This document shows, piece by piece, positions 43,454-51,690 of a stretch of DNA of 64,000 nucleotides. Within the stretch, counting starts at the first letter, position 1. Each line of letters starts with the position of its first letter. Position numbers and translations under genes: made by a program. The notes under the pieces are model-generated. The model saw only the letters and a program-made list of their open reading frames with translations, was not told the DNA's origin and made no database searches. Origin of the DNA: Streptomyces dengpaensis. Lineage in GTDB: Bacteria > Actinomycetota > Actinomycetes > Streptomycetales > Streptomycetaceae. Where the stretch lies: assembly GCF_002946835.1 (NCBI RefSeq), contig NZ_CP026652.1, positions 2,542,001 to 2,606,000 on the forward strand, in the 5' to 3' direction.

Positions 43454-44497
43454 TCAGCCCGCTACTCGTACGGCGAGCGCGTCGCCGATTTCGTCGGTCG
43501 TACGGGCGGGCTGTCCGACCCGTTCGGCGAGGTCGGCGGAAACGGCCTCCTCGATGCGGGCGGCCTCGGTCTCGTAGCCGAGGTGGCGCAGCAGGAGGGC
43601 GACGGACAGGACGGTGGCGCTGGGGTCGGCCTTGCCCTGGCCCGCGATGTCGGGCGCCGAGCCGTGCACGGGCTCGAACATCGAGGGGAACTCGCCGCTC
43701 GGGTTGATGTTGCCGGAGGCGGCGACGCCGATGCCGCCGGAGACGGCCGCGGCGAGGTCGGTGATGATGTCGCCGAAGAGGTTGTCGGTGACGATCACGT
43801 CGAAGCGCCCGGGGTCCGTGACGAGGTAGATCGTCGCGGCGTCGACGTGGATGTAGTCGATGGTGACCTCGGGGAACTCCTCGGCCACCTTGTTGAAGAT
43901 GTTGGTCCACAGGTGACCGGCGAACGTCAGCACGTTGTTCTTGTGGACCAGCGTCAGCTTCTTGCGCGGGCGGGCCTGCGCGCGGGCGAACGCGTCACGG
44001 ACGACACGCTCGACACCGAAGGCCGTGTTGACGGAGACCTCGGTGGCGACCTCGTGCGGGGTGCCCTTCCTGATGGTGCCGCCATTGCCGGTGTACGGGC
44101 CCTCGGTGCCCTCGCGGACCACGACGAAGTCGATCTCCGGCTGTCCGGCGAGCGGGGTGGCGACACCCGGGAGGAGCTTCGACGGACGCAGGTTGACGTG
44201 GTGGTCGAAGGCGAAGCGGAGCTTGAGCAGGAAGCCGCGCTCCAGGACGCCGGACGGGACCGAGGGGTCGCCGATCGCGCCGAGCAGGATGGCGTCGTGC
44301 CGCTTCAGGGCGTCGAGGTCGGCGTCGGTGAGGGTCTCACCGGTGGCGTGGTAGCGCCGGGCGCCGAAGTCGAACTCCGTGGTCTCCAGCTTCACATCCT
44401 GCGGGAGCACGGCGGAGAGGACCTTGAGCCCCTGGGCCACGACTTCCTGGCCGATGCCGTCACCGGGGATCACTGCGAGATTGATGCTGCGAGACAT
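43454..44497 (-). CDS. leuB: 3-isopropylmalate dehydrogenase
   Basis: A 347-residue NAD-dependent beta-decarboxylating dehydrogenase. N-terminal [31 protein letters not shown] (Mg ligands) and [18 protein letters not shown] near the C-terminus are diagnostic. It oxidises 3-isopropylmalate in leucine synthesis and probably also methylmalate in the citramalate route to isoleucine. It is divergent from the phosphatase gene. A terminator separates it from ilvE. Confidence 0.96.
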   Translation of the reverse strand: MSRSINLAVIPGDGIGQEVVAQGLKVLSAVLPQDVKLETTEFDFGARRYHATGETLTDADLDALKRHDAILLGAIGDPSVPSGVLERGFLLKLRFAFDHHVNLRPSKLLPGVATPLAGQPEIDFVVVREGTEGPYTGNGGTIRKGTPHEVATEVSVNTAFGVERVVRDAFARAQARPRKKLTLVHKNNVLTFAGHLWTNIFNKVAEEFPEVTIDYIHVDAATIYLVTDPGRFDVIVTDNLFGDIITDLAAAVSGGIGVAASGNINPSGEFPSMFEPVHGSAPDIAGQGKADPSATVLSVALLLRHLGYETEAARIEEAVSADLAERVGQPARTTDEIGDALAVRVAG

Positions 44498-44639
44498 GAC
44501 GGCACCGTACTCCTTGTCCCATGGGATGACACGGCATGTCCGCCATACGGACAGGCTGACGCCGGAGCACGTCCACCCTTCGACGTACGTTCACCCGTAC
44601 GTATGGCGGGCGTTGGGGCTTGCTGGGAAGTTTCCCGAC

Positions 44640-46199
44640 ATGGAGACCCCTGACGTCGGTATTCCGCCCCAGCTTGCACGCCGGATGAGCATGGCGGAGC
44701 AGCACGAGTACGTGCGGACGAAGCTCACCCGGCGCCGTGCGCTGGTGACGGCGGGCGCGTTCGCGAGCGGCGGGCTGCTGGCGGGCTGTGGGTCGGACGC
44801 GAAGAGCGCATCCACCCCGTCGCCGAGCGGCACCGCGACCGGGCGGGTGCCCGGCTCGGTCGTCACCCCCTTCGGCCGCCACCTCGCCTTCGGCGCGGAC
44901 CCGAAGACCCAGATGCGGATCTCCTGGCAGGTGCCGTTCGCGGTCAAGAAGCCATACGTCCGCGTCGGGCTGAAGCCCTGGGCCCTCGGCCGGAAGATCG
45001 AGGCCGAGGTCCGCGCCCTGCACACGCCGGGGGTGACCGGCGTGCGGCTCGCCCTCGACCAGTACTACCTGCACGCGGCGCTGGACGGCCTGCGCCCCGG
45101 CACGACGTACTACTACGGCGTCGGCCACGAGGGATTCGACCCCGCGTCCCGGGAACGGCACGCCACGGTGGGCCACTTCCGCACGGCGCCGGCCGGCCCC
45201 GAGAAGTTCGTGTTCACCGCCTTCGGCGACCAGGGCGTCACCCCCGACGCGCTCGGCACCGACCGTACGCTCCTCGGCCGTCACCCGTCGTTCCATCTGC
45301 ACGCGGGCGACATCTGCTACGCGGACGGCAAAGGCGTCGGCAAGAAGTCGGACGGCTACGACCCCGGCGCCTGGGACCTGTTCCTCAAGCAGACCGAGAC
45401 GGTGGCCAAGTCGGTGCCGTGGATGGTGACGACCGGCAACCACGACATGGAGGCCTGGTACTCGCCGAACGGGTACGGGGGCCAGTCCGCCCGCTGGACG
45501 CTCCCGGACAACGGCTTCGACGCACGCAACGCCCCGGGCGTCTACTCCTTCACGTACGGCAATGTCGGCATCGTCGCGCTGGACGCGAACGACGTGTCGT
45601 ACGAGATTCCCGCCAACAAGGGCTACACGGACGGCAGGCAGACGGCCTGGCTCGACAAGCGGCTCGGTGAGCTGCGCAAGACGGCCGACTTCGTCGTGGT
45701 CTTCTTCCACCACTGCGCCTACTCGACCTCGACCCACGCCTCCGACGGGGGTGTACGCGACGCCTGGGTGCCGCTGTTCGCCAAGCACCAGGTGGACCTG
45801 GTGATCAACGGGCACAACCACGTGTACGAGCGGACCGACGCCATCAGGGGCGGCAAGGTGGGCAGGCCGGTGCCGGTCGGCGCGTCCACCGATCCGACGC
45901 GGGACGGGATCGTGTACGTCACGGCGGGCGGCGCGGGCAAGAGCCTGTACGGCTTCCCCGACGGGGTCAAGGACAGCTACGAGGGGAAGGTCACCGGCCA
46001 CGAGGCCGTGGACACCTTCCACTGGACGAAGTCGCAGCAGCGGAACGACGACACCGTGGAGTGGTCGCGGGTCCGCTACACCGGCTACTCCTTCCTCTCG
46101 GTGGAGGCGGAGGCGGGCACGGCTCCCCGGCTCAAGGTGTCGGCGCTCGCCGAGAGCGGCAAGCGCATCGACTACTTCGAGGTGCGGCGCGGGGCGTAG
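44640..46199 (+). CDS. Exported purple-acid-phosphatase-type metallophosphoesterase
   Basis: A 519-residue exported enzyme. The signal has a Tat-like TRRRALVTAGAF followed by a lipobox LAGC, so a Tat-exported lipoprotein is likely. A fibronectin-like N-domain precedes the metallophosphatase core with FGDQG, HAGDICYAD, TGNHD, FFHH and NGHNHVYERTD, the dimetal ligands of the purple acid phosphatase family. It releases phosphate from organic esters, perhaps under phosphate control, though no PHO box is clear. The ATG at 44640 has GGGAAG upstream. Confidence 0.92.
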   Translation: METPDVGIPPQLARRMSMAEQHEYVRTKLTRRRALVTAGAFASGGLLAGCGSDAKSASTPSPSGTATGRVPGSVVTPFGRHLAFGADPKTQMRISWQVPFAVKKPYVRVGLKPWALGRKIEAEVRALHTPGVTGVRLALDQYYLHAALDGLRPGTTYYYGVGHEGFDPASRERHATVGHFRTAPAGPEKFVFTAFGDQGVTPDALGTDRTLLGRHPSFHLHAGDICYADGKGVGKKSDGYDPGAWDLFLKQTETVAKSVPWMVTTGNHDMEAWYSPNGYGGQSARWTLPDNGFDARNAPGVYSFTYGNVGIVALDANDVSYEIPANKGYTDGRQTAWLDKRLGELRKTADFVVVFFHHCAYSTSTHASDGGVRDAWVPLFAKHQVDLVINGHNHVYERTDAIRGGKVGRPVPVGASTDPTRDGIVYVTAGGAGKSLYGFPDGVKDSYEGKVTGHEAVDTFHWTKSQQRNDDTVEWSRVRYTGYSFLSVEAEAGTAPRLKVSALAESGKRIDYFEVRRGA

Positions 46200-46264
46200 G
46201 CGTAGGCCCCGCACCGCACCTCTCGCGGGCGCGGCTCCCGGACTGTGGGGCGGGCGCGGACGGG

Positions 46265-46393
46265 TCAGTGCCCCGTCGCGCCGCCGTTGTCCCTTCGGTC
46301 GAGGGCGCGCTGCAGCGCGGCGGCGGCATTCCTGCGGTCGGACTCACTCGTACGGGAAACGTGACGGACTCGGCGGACGGTCGTCTCGGCCAT
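46265..46393 (-). CDS. 42-residue basic small protein
   Basis: A small ORF MAETTVRRVRHVSRTSESDR...ALDRRDNGGATGH. It is Arg-rich and Ala-rich with no signal peptide. AAGGAG lies about 10 bases before the ATG. It lies at the 3' side of the convergent phosphatase gene. The codon bias (high GC3) and ribosome-binding site support translation. No family is recognised. Confidence 0.6.
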   Translation of the reverse strand: MAETTVRRVRHVSRTSESDRRNAAAALQRALDRRDNGGATGH

Positions 46394-46591
46394 GATGAAT
46401 CGACTCCTTGCCTCCGGGGGCCCAGGAAGGGCGGCCAGAAGTGCGGTGAGGGATACGAGACGCCGGAGGGGGCGGGAAGCACGGTGCCGCAGGGATTGCC
46501 TGCCTAGGGCTCCGGCTTACGACCGCCATTCGCTGGGTCGAGCGAGACGTTCGGCTTCTACAAAGCTAAACGAGGAGCGCGCTTCTGTCTC

Positions 46592-46615
46592 TACAATTAG
46601 TCGGACGTCCTACTA
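46592..46615 (+). promoter_or_regulatory. Promoter-palindrome upstream of the DUF5988 gene
   Basis: A TACAAT -10-like hexamer (46592-46597) abuts an 18-bp palindrome TAGTCGGACGTCCTACTA (8 of 9 pairs), 125 bases before the DUF5988 start. The placement suits an operator overlapping the transcription start. The regulator is unknown. Confidence 0.45.
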
Positions 46616-46740
46616 TCTGAGACGACGGAGCGCCGGTCACAGCGCCGCGGGCTCCGCTTTCGCCGGACCCGGGTCGCCCGCAGGGCTGATCCTCTCCCCC
46701 ACGCCCGACATCGGCTTCCGACAGGGGGAACGGTGAAGTC

Positions 46741-46947
46741 ATGAACGACACGGCCAAAGCGCTGCTCGAAGGCGGCCCGAACGACCTGCCGGAACGGATC
46801 GTCACGATCACGCCCTCGCAAGAGGAACTGAAGATCGAGCTCCGGAACGGATACGAGCATTTCAGGCGGACCCCACGGCACCAGGACACGCCGGAGGGCA
46901 GGCTGCCCGTGTACGAGTGGTGGGAGAGGACGGAGATGCCCGGGTAA
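46741..46947 (+). CDS. DUF5988 family small protein
   Basis: A 68-residue protein (MNDTAKALLEGGPNDLPERI...GYEHFRRTPRHQD...VYEWWERTEMPG). The LEGGPxDLPERIV start and the GYEHF-x-R core fit DUF5988, a Streptomyces-restricted family of unknown function often next to specialised-metabolite or regulatory genes. There is no signal or membrane segment. A palindromic element lies upstream and a convergent pruA downstream. Confidence 0.85.
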   Translation: MNDTAKALLEGGPNDLPERIVTITPSQEELKIELRNGYEHFRRTPRHQDTPEGRLPVYEWWERTEMPG

Positions 46948-47052
46948 CCCCACGCCTGACGACGACGATCACCGCACCGTCGTACGCCGTCGTCCGTCTC
47001 CACCGGTTCGCTCCCCGTCACGGGGACAGTGTGCCCGTGCGGACGTGGAAAC

Positions 47053-47092
47053 GGGCCGGGAAGCCCGCTCGGGGGGTCAGGCTTCCCGGCCC
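47053..47092. terminator. Bidirectional terminator between the DUF5988 gene and pruA
   Basis: Perfect 13-bp arms GGGCCGGGAAGCC / GGCTTCCCGGCCC are separated by 14 bases, 17 bases past the pruA stop. Confidence 0.7.
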
Positions 47093-47108
47093 GGACTCAG
47101 GGGGCTTG

Positions 47109-48740
47109 TCAGCCCATGTGCGGGTATCCGTAGTCGGTCGGCGGAACCAGCGTCTCCTTGATGGCGCGGGTCAGCGTCCAGCGCATCAGGTTCTGCGGGG
47201 CGCCCGCCTTGTCGTTGGTGCCGGAGGCGCGGCCGCCGCCGAAGGGCTGCTGGCCGACGACGGCGCCGGTCGACTTGTCGTTGATGTAGAAGTTGCCCGC
47301 CGCATAGCGGAGCTTGTCCATCGTGTACGCCGTCGCCGCGCGGTCGCCGGAGATGACCGAGCCGGTGAGCGCGTAGTCCGAGGCCGACTCCATCTGGGTC
47401 AGCATCTCGTCGTACTTCTCGTCCTCGTAGACGTGCACGGCGAGGAAGGGACCGAAGTACTCGGTCGTGAAGACCTCGTTCTCCGGGTCCGAGCACTCGA
47501 CGACGGTCGGGCGCACGAAGTAGCCGACCGAGTCGTCGTACGTACCGCCCGCGACGATCGTGCAGGCCTCGTCCGCCTTGGCGCGGTCGATGGCCGCCTT
47601 GCTCTTGGCGAACGCGCGCTCGTCGATGACCGCGCCGATGAAGTTCGACAGGTCGGTGACGTCACCCATGGTCAGGTAGTCGACCTCGGCCGCGAACTCC
47701 TCCTTGAAGCCGGAGTTCCAGATGGAGGCCGGGATGTACGCGCGGGAGGTCGCGGAGCACTTCTGGCCCTGGTACTCGAAGGCACCGCGGGTCAGGGCGG
47801 TCTTGAGGATCGCGCGGTCGGCGCTCGGGTGGGCGACGACGAAGTCCTTGCCGCCGGTCTCGCCGATCAGACGCGGGTAGGAGCGGTACTTCTCGATGTT
47901 GTTGCCGATCGTCTTCCACAGGTGCTGGAAGGTCTTGGTCGAGCCGGTGAAGTGGATGCCGGCGAGGTCGCGGTGCTCCAGGGCGACCTTGGAGACCTCG
48001 ATGCCGTCGCCGGTGACGAGGTTGATGACGCCCTTGGGCAGGCCCGCCTCCTCCAGGAGCTGCATCAGCAGCACGGCGGCGTGGGTCTGCGTCGGGGACG
48101 GCTTCCAGACGACGACGTTGCCCATGAGGGCCGGGGCCGTCGGCAGGTTGCCCGCGATCGCCGTGAAGTTGAACGGGGTGATCGCGTAGACGAAGCCCTC
48201 GAGCGGGCGGTGGTCGAGGCGGTTCCAGACGCCCGGCGAGTTGGCCGGGGGCTGCTCGGCCAGGATCTGACGGGCGTAGGCGACGTTGAAGCGCCAGAAG
48301 TCGATGAGCTCACAGGGGGTGTCGATCTCGGCCTGCTGGGCGGTCTTCGACTGGCCGAGCATGGTGGAGGCCGCGAGGGTCTCGCGCCAGGGGCCGGCCA
48401 GCAGCTCGGCGGCGCGCAGGATGATCGCCGCGCGGTCGTCGAAGGACATCGCGCGCCAGGCGGGCGCGGCGGCCAGGGCCGCGTCGATGGCGTCCTGGGC
48501 GTCCTGCTGCGTCGCGTTGGCGTACGTGCCGATGCGCGCCTTGTGGTTGTGCGGCTGCACGACGTCGAAACGCTCGCCGCCGCCCATGCGCCTCTCGCCG
48601 CCGATGGTCATCGGCAGGTCGATCGGGTTCTCGGCCAGCTCCTTGAGCTTGACCTCCAGACGGGCGCGCTCGGGCGAGCCGGGGGCGTAGCCGTGCACCG
48701 GCTCGTTGACGGGGGTGGGAACCTGGGTCACAGCGTCCAT
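47109..48740 (-). CDS. pruA: L-glutamate gamma-semialdehyde dehydrogenase
   Basis: A 543-residue aldehyde dehydrogenase (P5C dehydrogenase). It oxidises glutamate semialdehyde to glutamate with NAD+, the second step of proline breakdown. The catalytic Cys lies in EYQGQKCSATSR, the Glu in RLIGETGGKD, and ITPFNFTAIAGN is typical of P5CDH. It is downstream of putB in the same direction, separated by 237 bases that include a 44-base palindrome, so the two genes may be partly independently expressed. Confidence 0.95.
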   Translation of the reverse strand: MDAVTQVPTPVNEPVHGYAPGSPERARLEVKLKELAENPIDLPMTIGGERRMGGGERFDVVQPHNHKARIGTYANATQQDAQDAIDAALAAAPAWRAMSFDDRAAIILRAAELLAGPWRETLAASTMLGQSKTAQQAEIDTPCELIDFWRFNVAYARQILAEQPPANSPGVWNRLDHRPLEGFVYAITPFNFTAIAGNLPTAPALMGNVVVWKPSPTQTHAAVLLMQLLEEAGLPKGVINLVTGDGIEVSKVALEHRDLAGIHFTGSTKTFQHLWKTIGNNIEKYRSYPRLIGETGGKDFVVAHPSADRAILKTALTRGAFEYQGQKCSATSRAYIPASIWNSGFKEEFAAEVDYLTMGDVTDLSNFIGAVIDERAFAKSKAAIDRAKADEACTIVAGGTYDDSVGYFVRPTVVECSDPENEVFTTEYFGPFLAVHVYEDEKYDEMLTQMESASDYALTGSVISGDRAATAYTMDKLRYAAGNFYINDKSTGAVVGQQPFGGGRASGTNDKAGAPQNLMRWTLTRAIKETLVPPTDYGYPHMG

Positions 48741-48930
48741 GAGCTACCTCTTCCGAGTGAATCCCTGGCTTCAGCGGACAGGAGCCGAAGTCGTGTACGT
48801 ATGTTGGGCGGCGGTCAGGGCTTGACCGTCACGAGTTCGTCCGGCGAGCTCGTGAGAAGCCCTTCGGGGCGGAGTCACGTTTTCCGTAACTCCTTTCGGG
48901 AAACCGGTCGGCTCAGCCGACCAGCGGGCG

Positions 48931-48974
48931 GCAGCTGTTGTCATCCAGGATGCATCGTGGATCACGACAGCTGC
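48931..48974 (-). terminator. 44-base palindrome after putB
   Basis: The sequence pairs end to end around ATGCAT with only two mismatches and one G-U pair. It begins three bases after the putB stop. An adjacent perfect GGTCGGCT / AGCCGACC palindrome lies at 48906-48922. They probably form the putB-pruA intercistronic stem or terminator. Confidence 0.6.
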
Positions 48975-48977
48975 GGC

Positions 48978-49904
48978 TCAGCCCTTGGTGAGGATCGAGC
49001 GAGCGAAGAACATGAGGTTGGCCGGCTTCTCCGCCAGGCGCCGCATGAAGTAGCCGTACCAGTCGGTGCCGTACGCGGTGTACACGCGCATGCGGTGTCC
49101 TTCGGCGGCGAGCCGCAGGTGCTCCTCGCCGCGGATGCCGTAGAGCATCTGGAACTCGTACTCGTCCAGCTTGCGCCCGGCGCGCCGCGCGAGCTCCTGC
49201 GCGATGGAGATGAGCCGCGGGTCGTGGGACCCGATCATCGGATACCCCTCGCCCTCCATCAGAATCTTCAGGATGCGGACGTACGCCTTGTCGGTCTCGG
49301 CCTTCTGCTGGTACGCGACCTCGGCGGGCTCCTTGTAGGCGCCCTTCACGAGGCGTACGCGGCTGCCGCTCGCGGCGAGGCGGCGGGCGTCGGCCTCGGT
49401 GCGGAACAGGTAGGCCTGGATGACGCAGCCGGTCTGCGGGAAGTCCTTCCGCAGCTCCTCGTGGATGGCGAACATCGAGTCGAGGGTGGTGTGGTCCTCC
49501 GCGTCCAGCGTGACCGTCGTGCCGATCGCCGCGGCGGCCTCGACGACCGGGCGGACGTTGGCGAGGGCCAGCTCGTGGCCGCCGGGCAGCGCCTGCCCGA
49601 ACATCGACAGCTTGACGGACATCTCGGCCTTGGTACCGAGGTCCAGTTCCTTGAGGCGGTCGATGAGCTCCAGGTACGCGTCTCGGGCGGCCGTGGCCTG
49701 CTCCGGGGTCGTGATGTCCTCGCCGACGACGTCCATCGTGACCTCCAGGCCCTTGCCCGTGAGGTCCCGGATGATCGGGACGACCTGGTCGACGGTCTCG
49801 CCGGGGATGAAGCGGTCGACGACCTGCTTGGTCACCGGGGCCGCCGAGATCACACGGCGCATTTTGTCGCTGCGCGAGGCGGCGAGAATCACGGGACCCA
49901 GCAC
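48978..49904 (-). CDS. putB: Proline dehydrogenase
   Basis: A 308-residue monofunctional proline dehydrogenase (FAD TIM barrel) that oxidises proline to P5C. Signature segments are MSVKLSMFGQALPGG, VTLDAEDHTTLDS, RLVKGAYKEP and the C-terminal EFQMLYGIRGEEH, with YGTDWYGYFMRRLAEKPAN. The GTG at 49904 has GGAGG seven bases upstream. It is divergent from a PucR-type regulator, the usual arrangement of put loci in Streptomyces. Confidence 0.95.
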   Translation of the reverse strand: MLGPVILAASRSDKMRRVISAAPVTKQVVDRFIPGETVDQVVPIIRDLTGKGLEVTMDVVGEDITTPEQATAARDAYLELIDRLKELDLGTKAEMSVKLSMFGQALPGGHELALANVRPVVEAAAAIGTTVTLDAEDHTTLDSMFAIHEELRKDFPQTGCVIQAYLFRTEADARRLAASGSRVRLVKGAYKEPAEVAYQQKAETDKAYVRILKILMEGEGYPMIGSHDPRLISIAQELARRAGRKLDEYEFQMLYGIRGEEHLRLAAEGHRMRVYTAYGTDWYGYFMRRLAEKPANLMFFARSILTKG

Positions 49905-50086
49905 GGGGCACCTCCACAACAAAGCCAACAGGAGGCCGAATCCCGACGGTTCGGGTACGGCACGGAGAACCACCGTGAAACCTAAGGATCCCTCCGATCG
50001 TCGGCCATCGACAGCTGTCACGCATCCGTGCCCTGGATCTCAGACAGATGTATGAAGGCCTCGCGGAAATGGGAGAGAATGCCCGG

Positions 50087-51295
50087 GTGAAGGGTGAATA
50101 CAGAGGCGAGCACCGAGGCGAACACAGGGGCGACTACCAAGAACTGGTCGACGAGATCTCGGCACTCCTCGGCGTCCCCGCGACCCTGGAGAACCGTGAC
50201 TTCGAGCTGATCGCCTTCGGCGCGTACGACAGCGAGGGCGACCTCGACCCGTCGGCCCTCGACCCCGTGCGCACCCGCTCGATCCTCACGCGCCGCTCCA
50301 CCACGGCGGTCCGCACCTGGTTCGAGGGCTTCGGCATCACCCGCGCCACAGGCCCGGTCCGCATTCCGCCGACCCCGGAGGCGGGGGTGTACCGGGGACG
50401 GATCTGTCTCCCCGTACGCCATCGGGGTGTCGTCCTGGGCTACGTCTGGCTGCTCGACGACGATCCCGGCCCCTCCGACGCCCAGCTGGCCGCCGCCCTG
50501 GACGTCGCCTCCCGCATCGGCGCCCTGCTCGCGGACGAGGCCCAGGCCGGCGCGGACCTCACCCGCGAGCTGCGCGCCGTCCTCACCGCCGAGCGCGGCT
50601 GGCAGCGCGACATGGCGGTCGCCGAGCTGCGCACGGCGCTCGGCCCCCGCGGCGACGGACTGCACACCGTCGTCTGTGTCGCCCCCTGGCCCTCGGCCGA
50701 CCCGGACGACGCCCCGTCCGCCCGTACGGTGCCGGGGGCGACCGCGCTGTGCACGGTGCCGTGGGGCACCACCGGCCAGAGCCTCGCGCTGCTCGTACGG
50801 CTCCGGTCGGCGGACGTACTGACTCCGGCACTGACGGCGGCTTCGCGATTCGCGCGGGACGCGGCGGGGGCGCGCGTGGGGGCAGCGGCCGCCGCCGGGG
50901 TCGCCGGCGCCCGGGTGGGCCTCGCCGAGCTGGGCGCCGCCTGGCAGGAGGCGTCCGCCGCCGCGCGCGCCGCGCTGGCCGAACCACGCCTCGGCCCGGT
51001 CGCCGAATGGGCGTCCATCGGCCCCTTCCGCCTCCTGACGTCCCTGCCTCCGGACGCCGCCCACGACCCCGCCGTACGAACCCTGCTGTCCCCCGCCCAC
51101 CACGAACTCGCCCGCACGGCCGAGGCGTTCCTCGACCGCGCCGGCCAAGCCGGGCGCACGGCAGCGGAGTTGGGGATCCACCGCCAGACGCTGTACTACC
51201 GGCTGTCTCGGGTCGAGCAGCTGACGGGCCTGGAACTGGACGACGGCGAGGACCGGCTCCTGCTGCACATGGCGTTGAAGGCGGCGCGGCTCTGA
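50087..51295 (+). CDS. PucR-type transcriptional regulator, likely of proline catabolism
   Basis: A 402-residue PucR/CdaR-type regulator. A sensory N-terminal half ([20 protein letters not shown]...) and a middle domain are followed by the C-terminal PucR helix-turn-helix ([20 protein letters not shown], then [24 protein letters not shown]). It is divergent from putB, so it probably controls putB and pruA in response to proline. The GTG at 50087 follows GGGAGAG; an ATG at 50048 is possible. The N-terminus has a three-fold (E/D)(Y/H)RG repeat with a 12-base period. Confidence 0.88.
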   Translation: MKGEYRGEHRGEHRGDYQELVDEISALLGVPATLENRDFELIAFGAYDSEGDLDPSALDPVRTRSILTRRSTTAVRTWFEGFGITRATGPVRIPPTPEAGVYRGRICLPVRHRGVVLGYVWLLDDDPGPSDAQLAAALDVASRIGALLADEAQAGADLTRELRAVLTAERGWQRDMAVAELRTALGPRGDGLHTVVCVAPWPSADPDDAPSARTVPGATALCTVPWGTTGQSLALLVRLRSADVLTPALTAASRFARDAAGARVGAAAAAGVAGARVGLAELGAAWQEASAAARAALAEPRLGPVAEWASIGPFRLLTSLPPDAAHDPAVRTLLSPAHHELARTAEAFLDRAGQAGRTAAELGIHRQTLYYRLSRVEQLTGLELDDGEDRLLLHMALKAARL

Positions 51296-51377
51296 GCCAC
51301 GCCGGGCGGGACCCGGCGGCTCTCGGCGACTGACGGACGAGCGCCCCGATGCGGGATTGACGAAGATCAAGGATTGT

Positions 51378-51392
51378 TGAAAACGATTATCA
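51378..51392 (+). promoter_or_regulatory. Zur-type operator
   Basis: TGAAAACGATTATCA matches the Streptomyces Zur box pattern (TGAAAA-TGATTWTCA-like inverted repeat, 5 of 7 pairs). It lies 56 bases before the truncated lipoprotein gene in an AT-rich patch. Binding by Zur is an inference from known boxes. Confidence 0.6.
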
Positions 51393-51448
51393 TCATGCTA
51401 CGGTCGGCGCACGCTGCTCCCTTGACCACCCCTTTACCGGAGGGTTCC

Positions 51449-51583
51449 GTGCGCCTGCCCGCCCGCCTTCTCCCCGCCGCTGCTCTCGCCGCGGGCTCCG
51501 CCCTGCTCACCGGCTGCTTCTCCGCGACCGGTTCCGACGCGAGCTCCGCCGAGGGCAAGCGCATACGCGTGGCGATGATGCAA
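51449..51583 (+). pseudogene. Truncated solute-binding lipoprotein
   Basis: The first 45 codons (VRLPARLLPAAALAAGSALL, lipobox TGC, then SSAEGKRIRVAMMQ) are the signal and first strand of an ABC-transporter substrate-binding lipoprotein (nickel/peptide class by pattern). The reading then runs into a REP-like element at 51584, so the gene body and any transporter genes are gone. The GTG has GGAGGG upstream. With its Zur-type box this looks like the stump of a zinc-responsive metallophore or metal uptake operon. Confidence 0.7.
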
Positions 51584-51680
51584 GATCGCGCAGTTCCCCG
51601 CGCTCCCTCCGTACCTGGGGGCTTTGCCCCCAGACCCCCTAAAAGATTGCGCGGTTCCCCGCGCCCCTGGACGGCCACCT
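51584..51680. repeat. REP-like element, copy C
   Basis: GATCGCGCAGTTCCCCGCG, the core TACCTGGGGGCTTTGCCCCC, then AGATTGCGCGGTTCCCCGCG. The outer GCGC-GTTCCCCGCG words repeat in direct orientation. It replaces the body of the lipoprotein gene and ends at the LAL regulator. Confidence 0.7.
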
Positions 51681-51690
51681 GACGCTGTCA

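Noticed and set aside
47896-48189. Plus-strand small frame inside pruA
   Set aside because: It is antisense to the conserved P5CDH motifs and lacks a ribosome-binding site.
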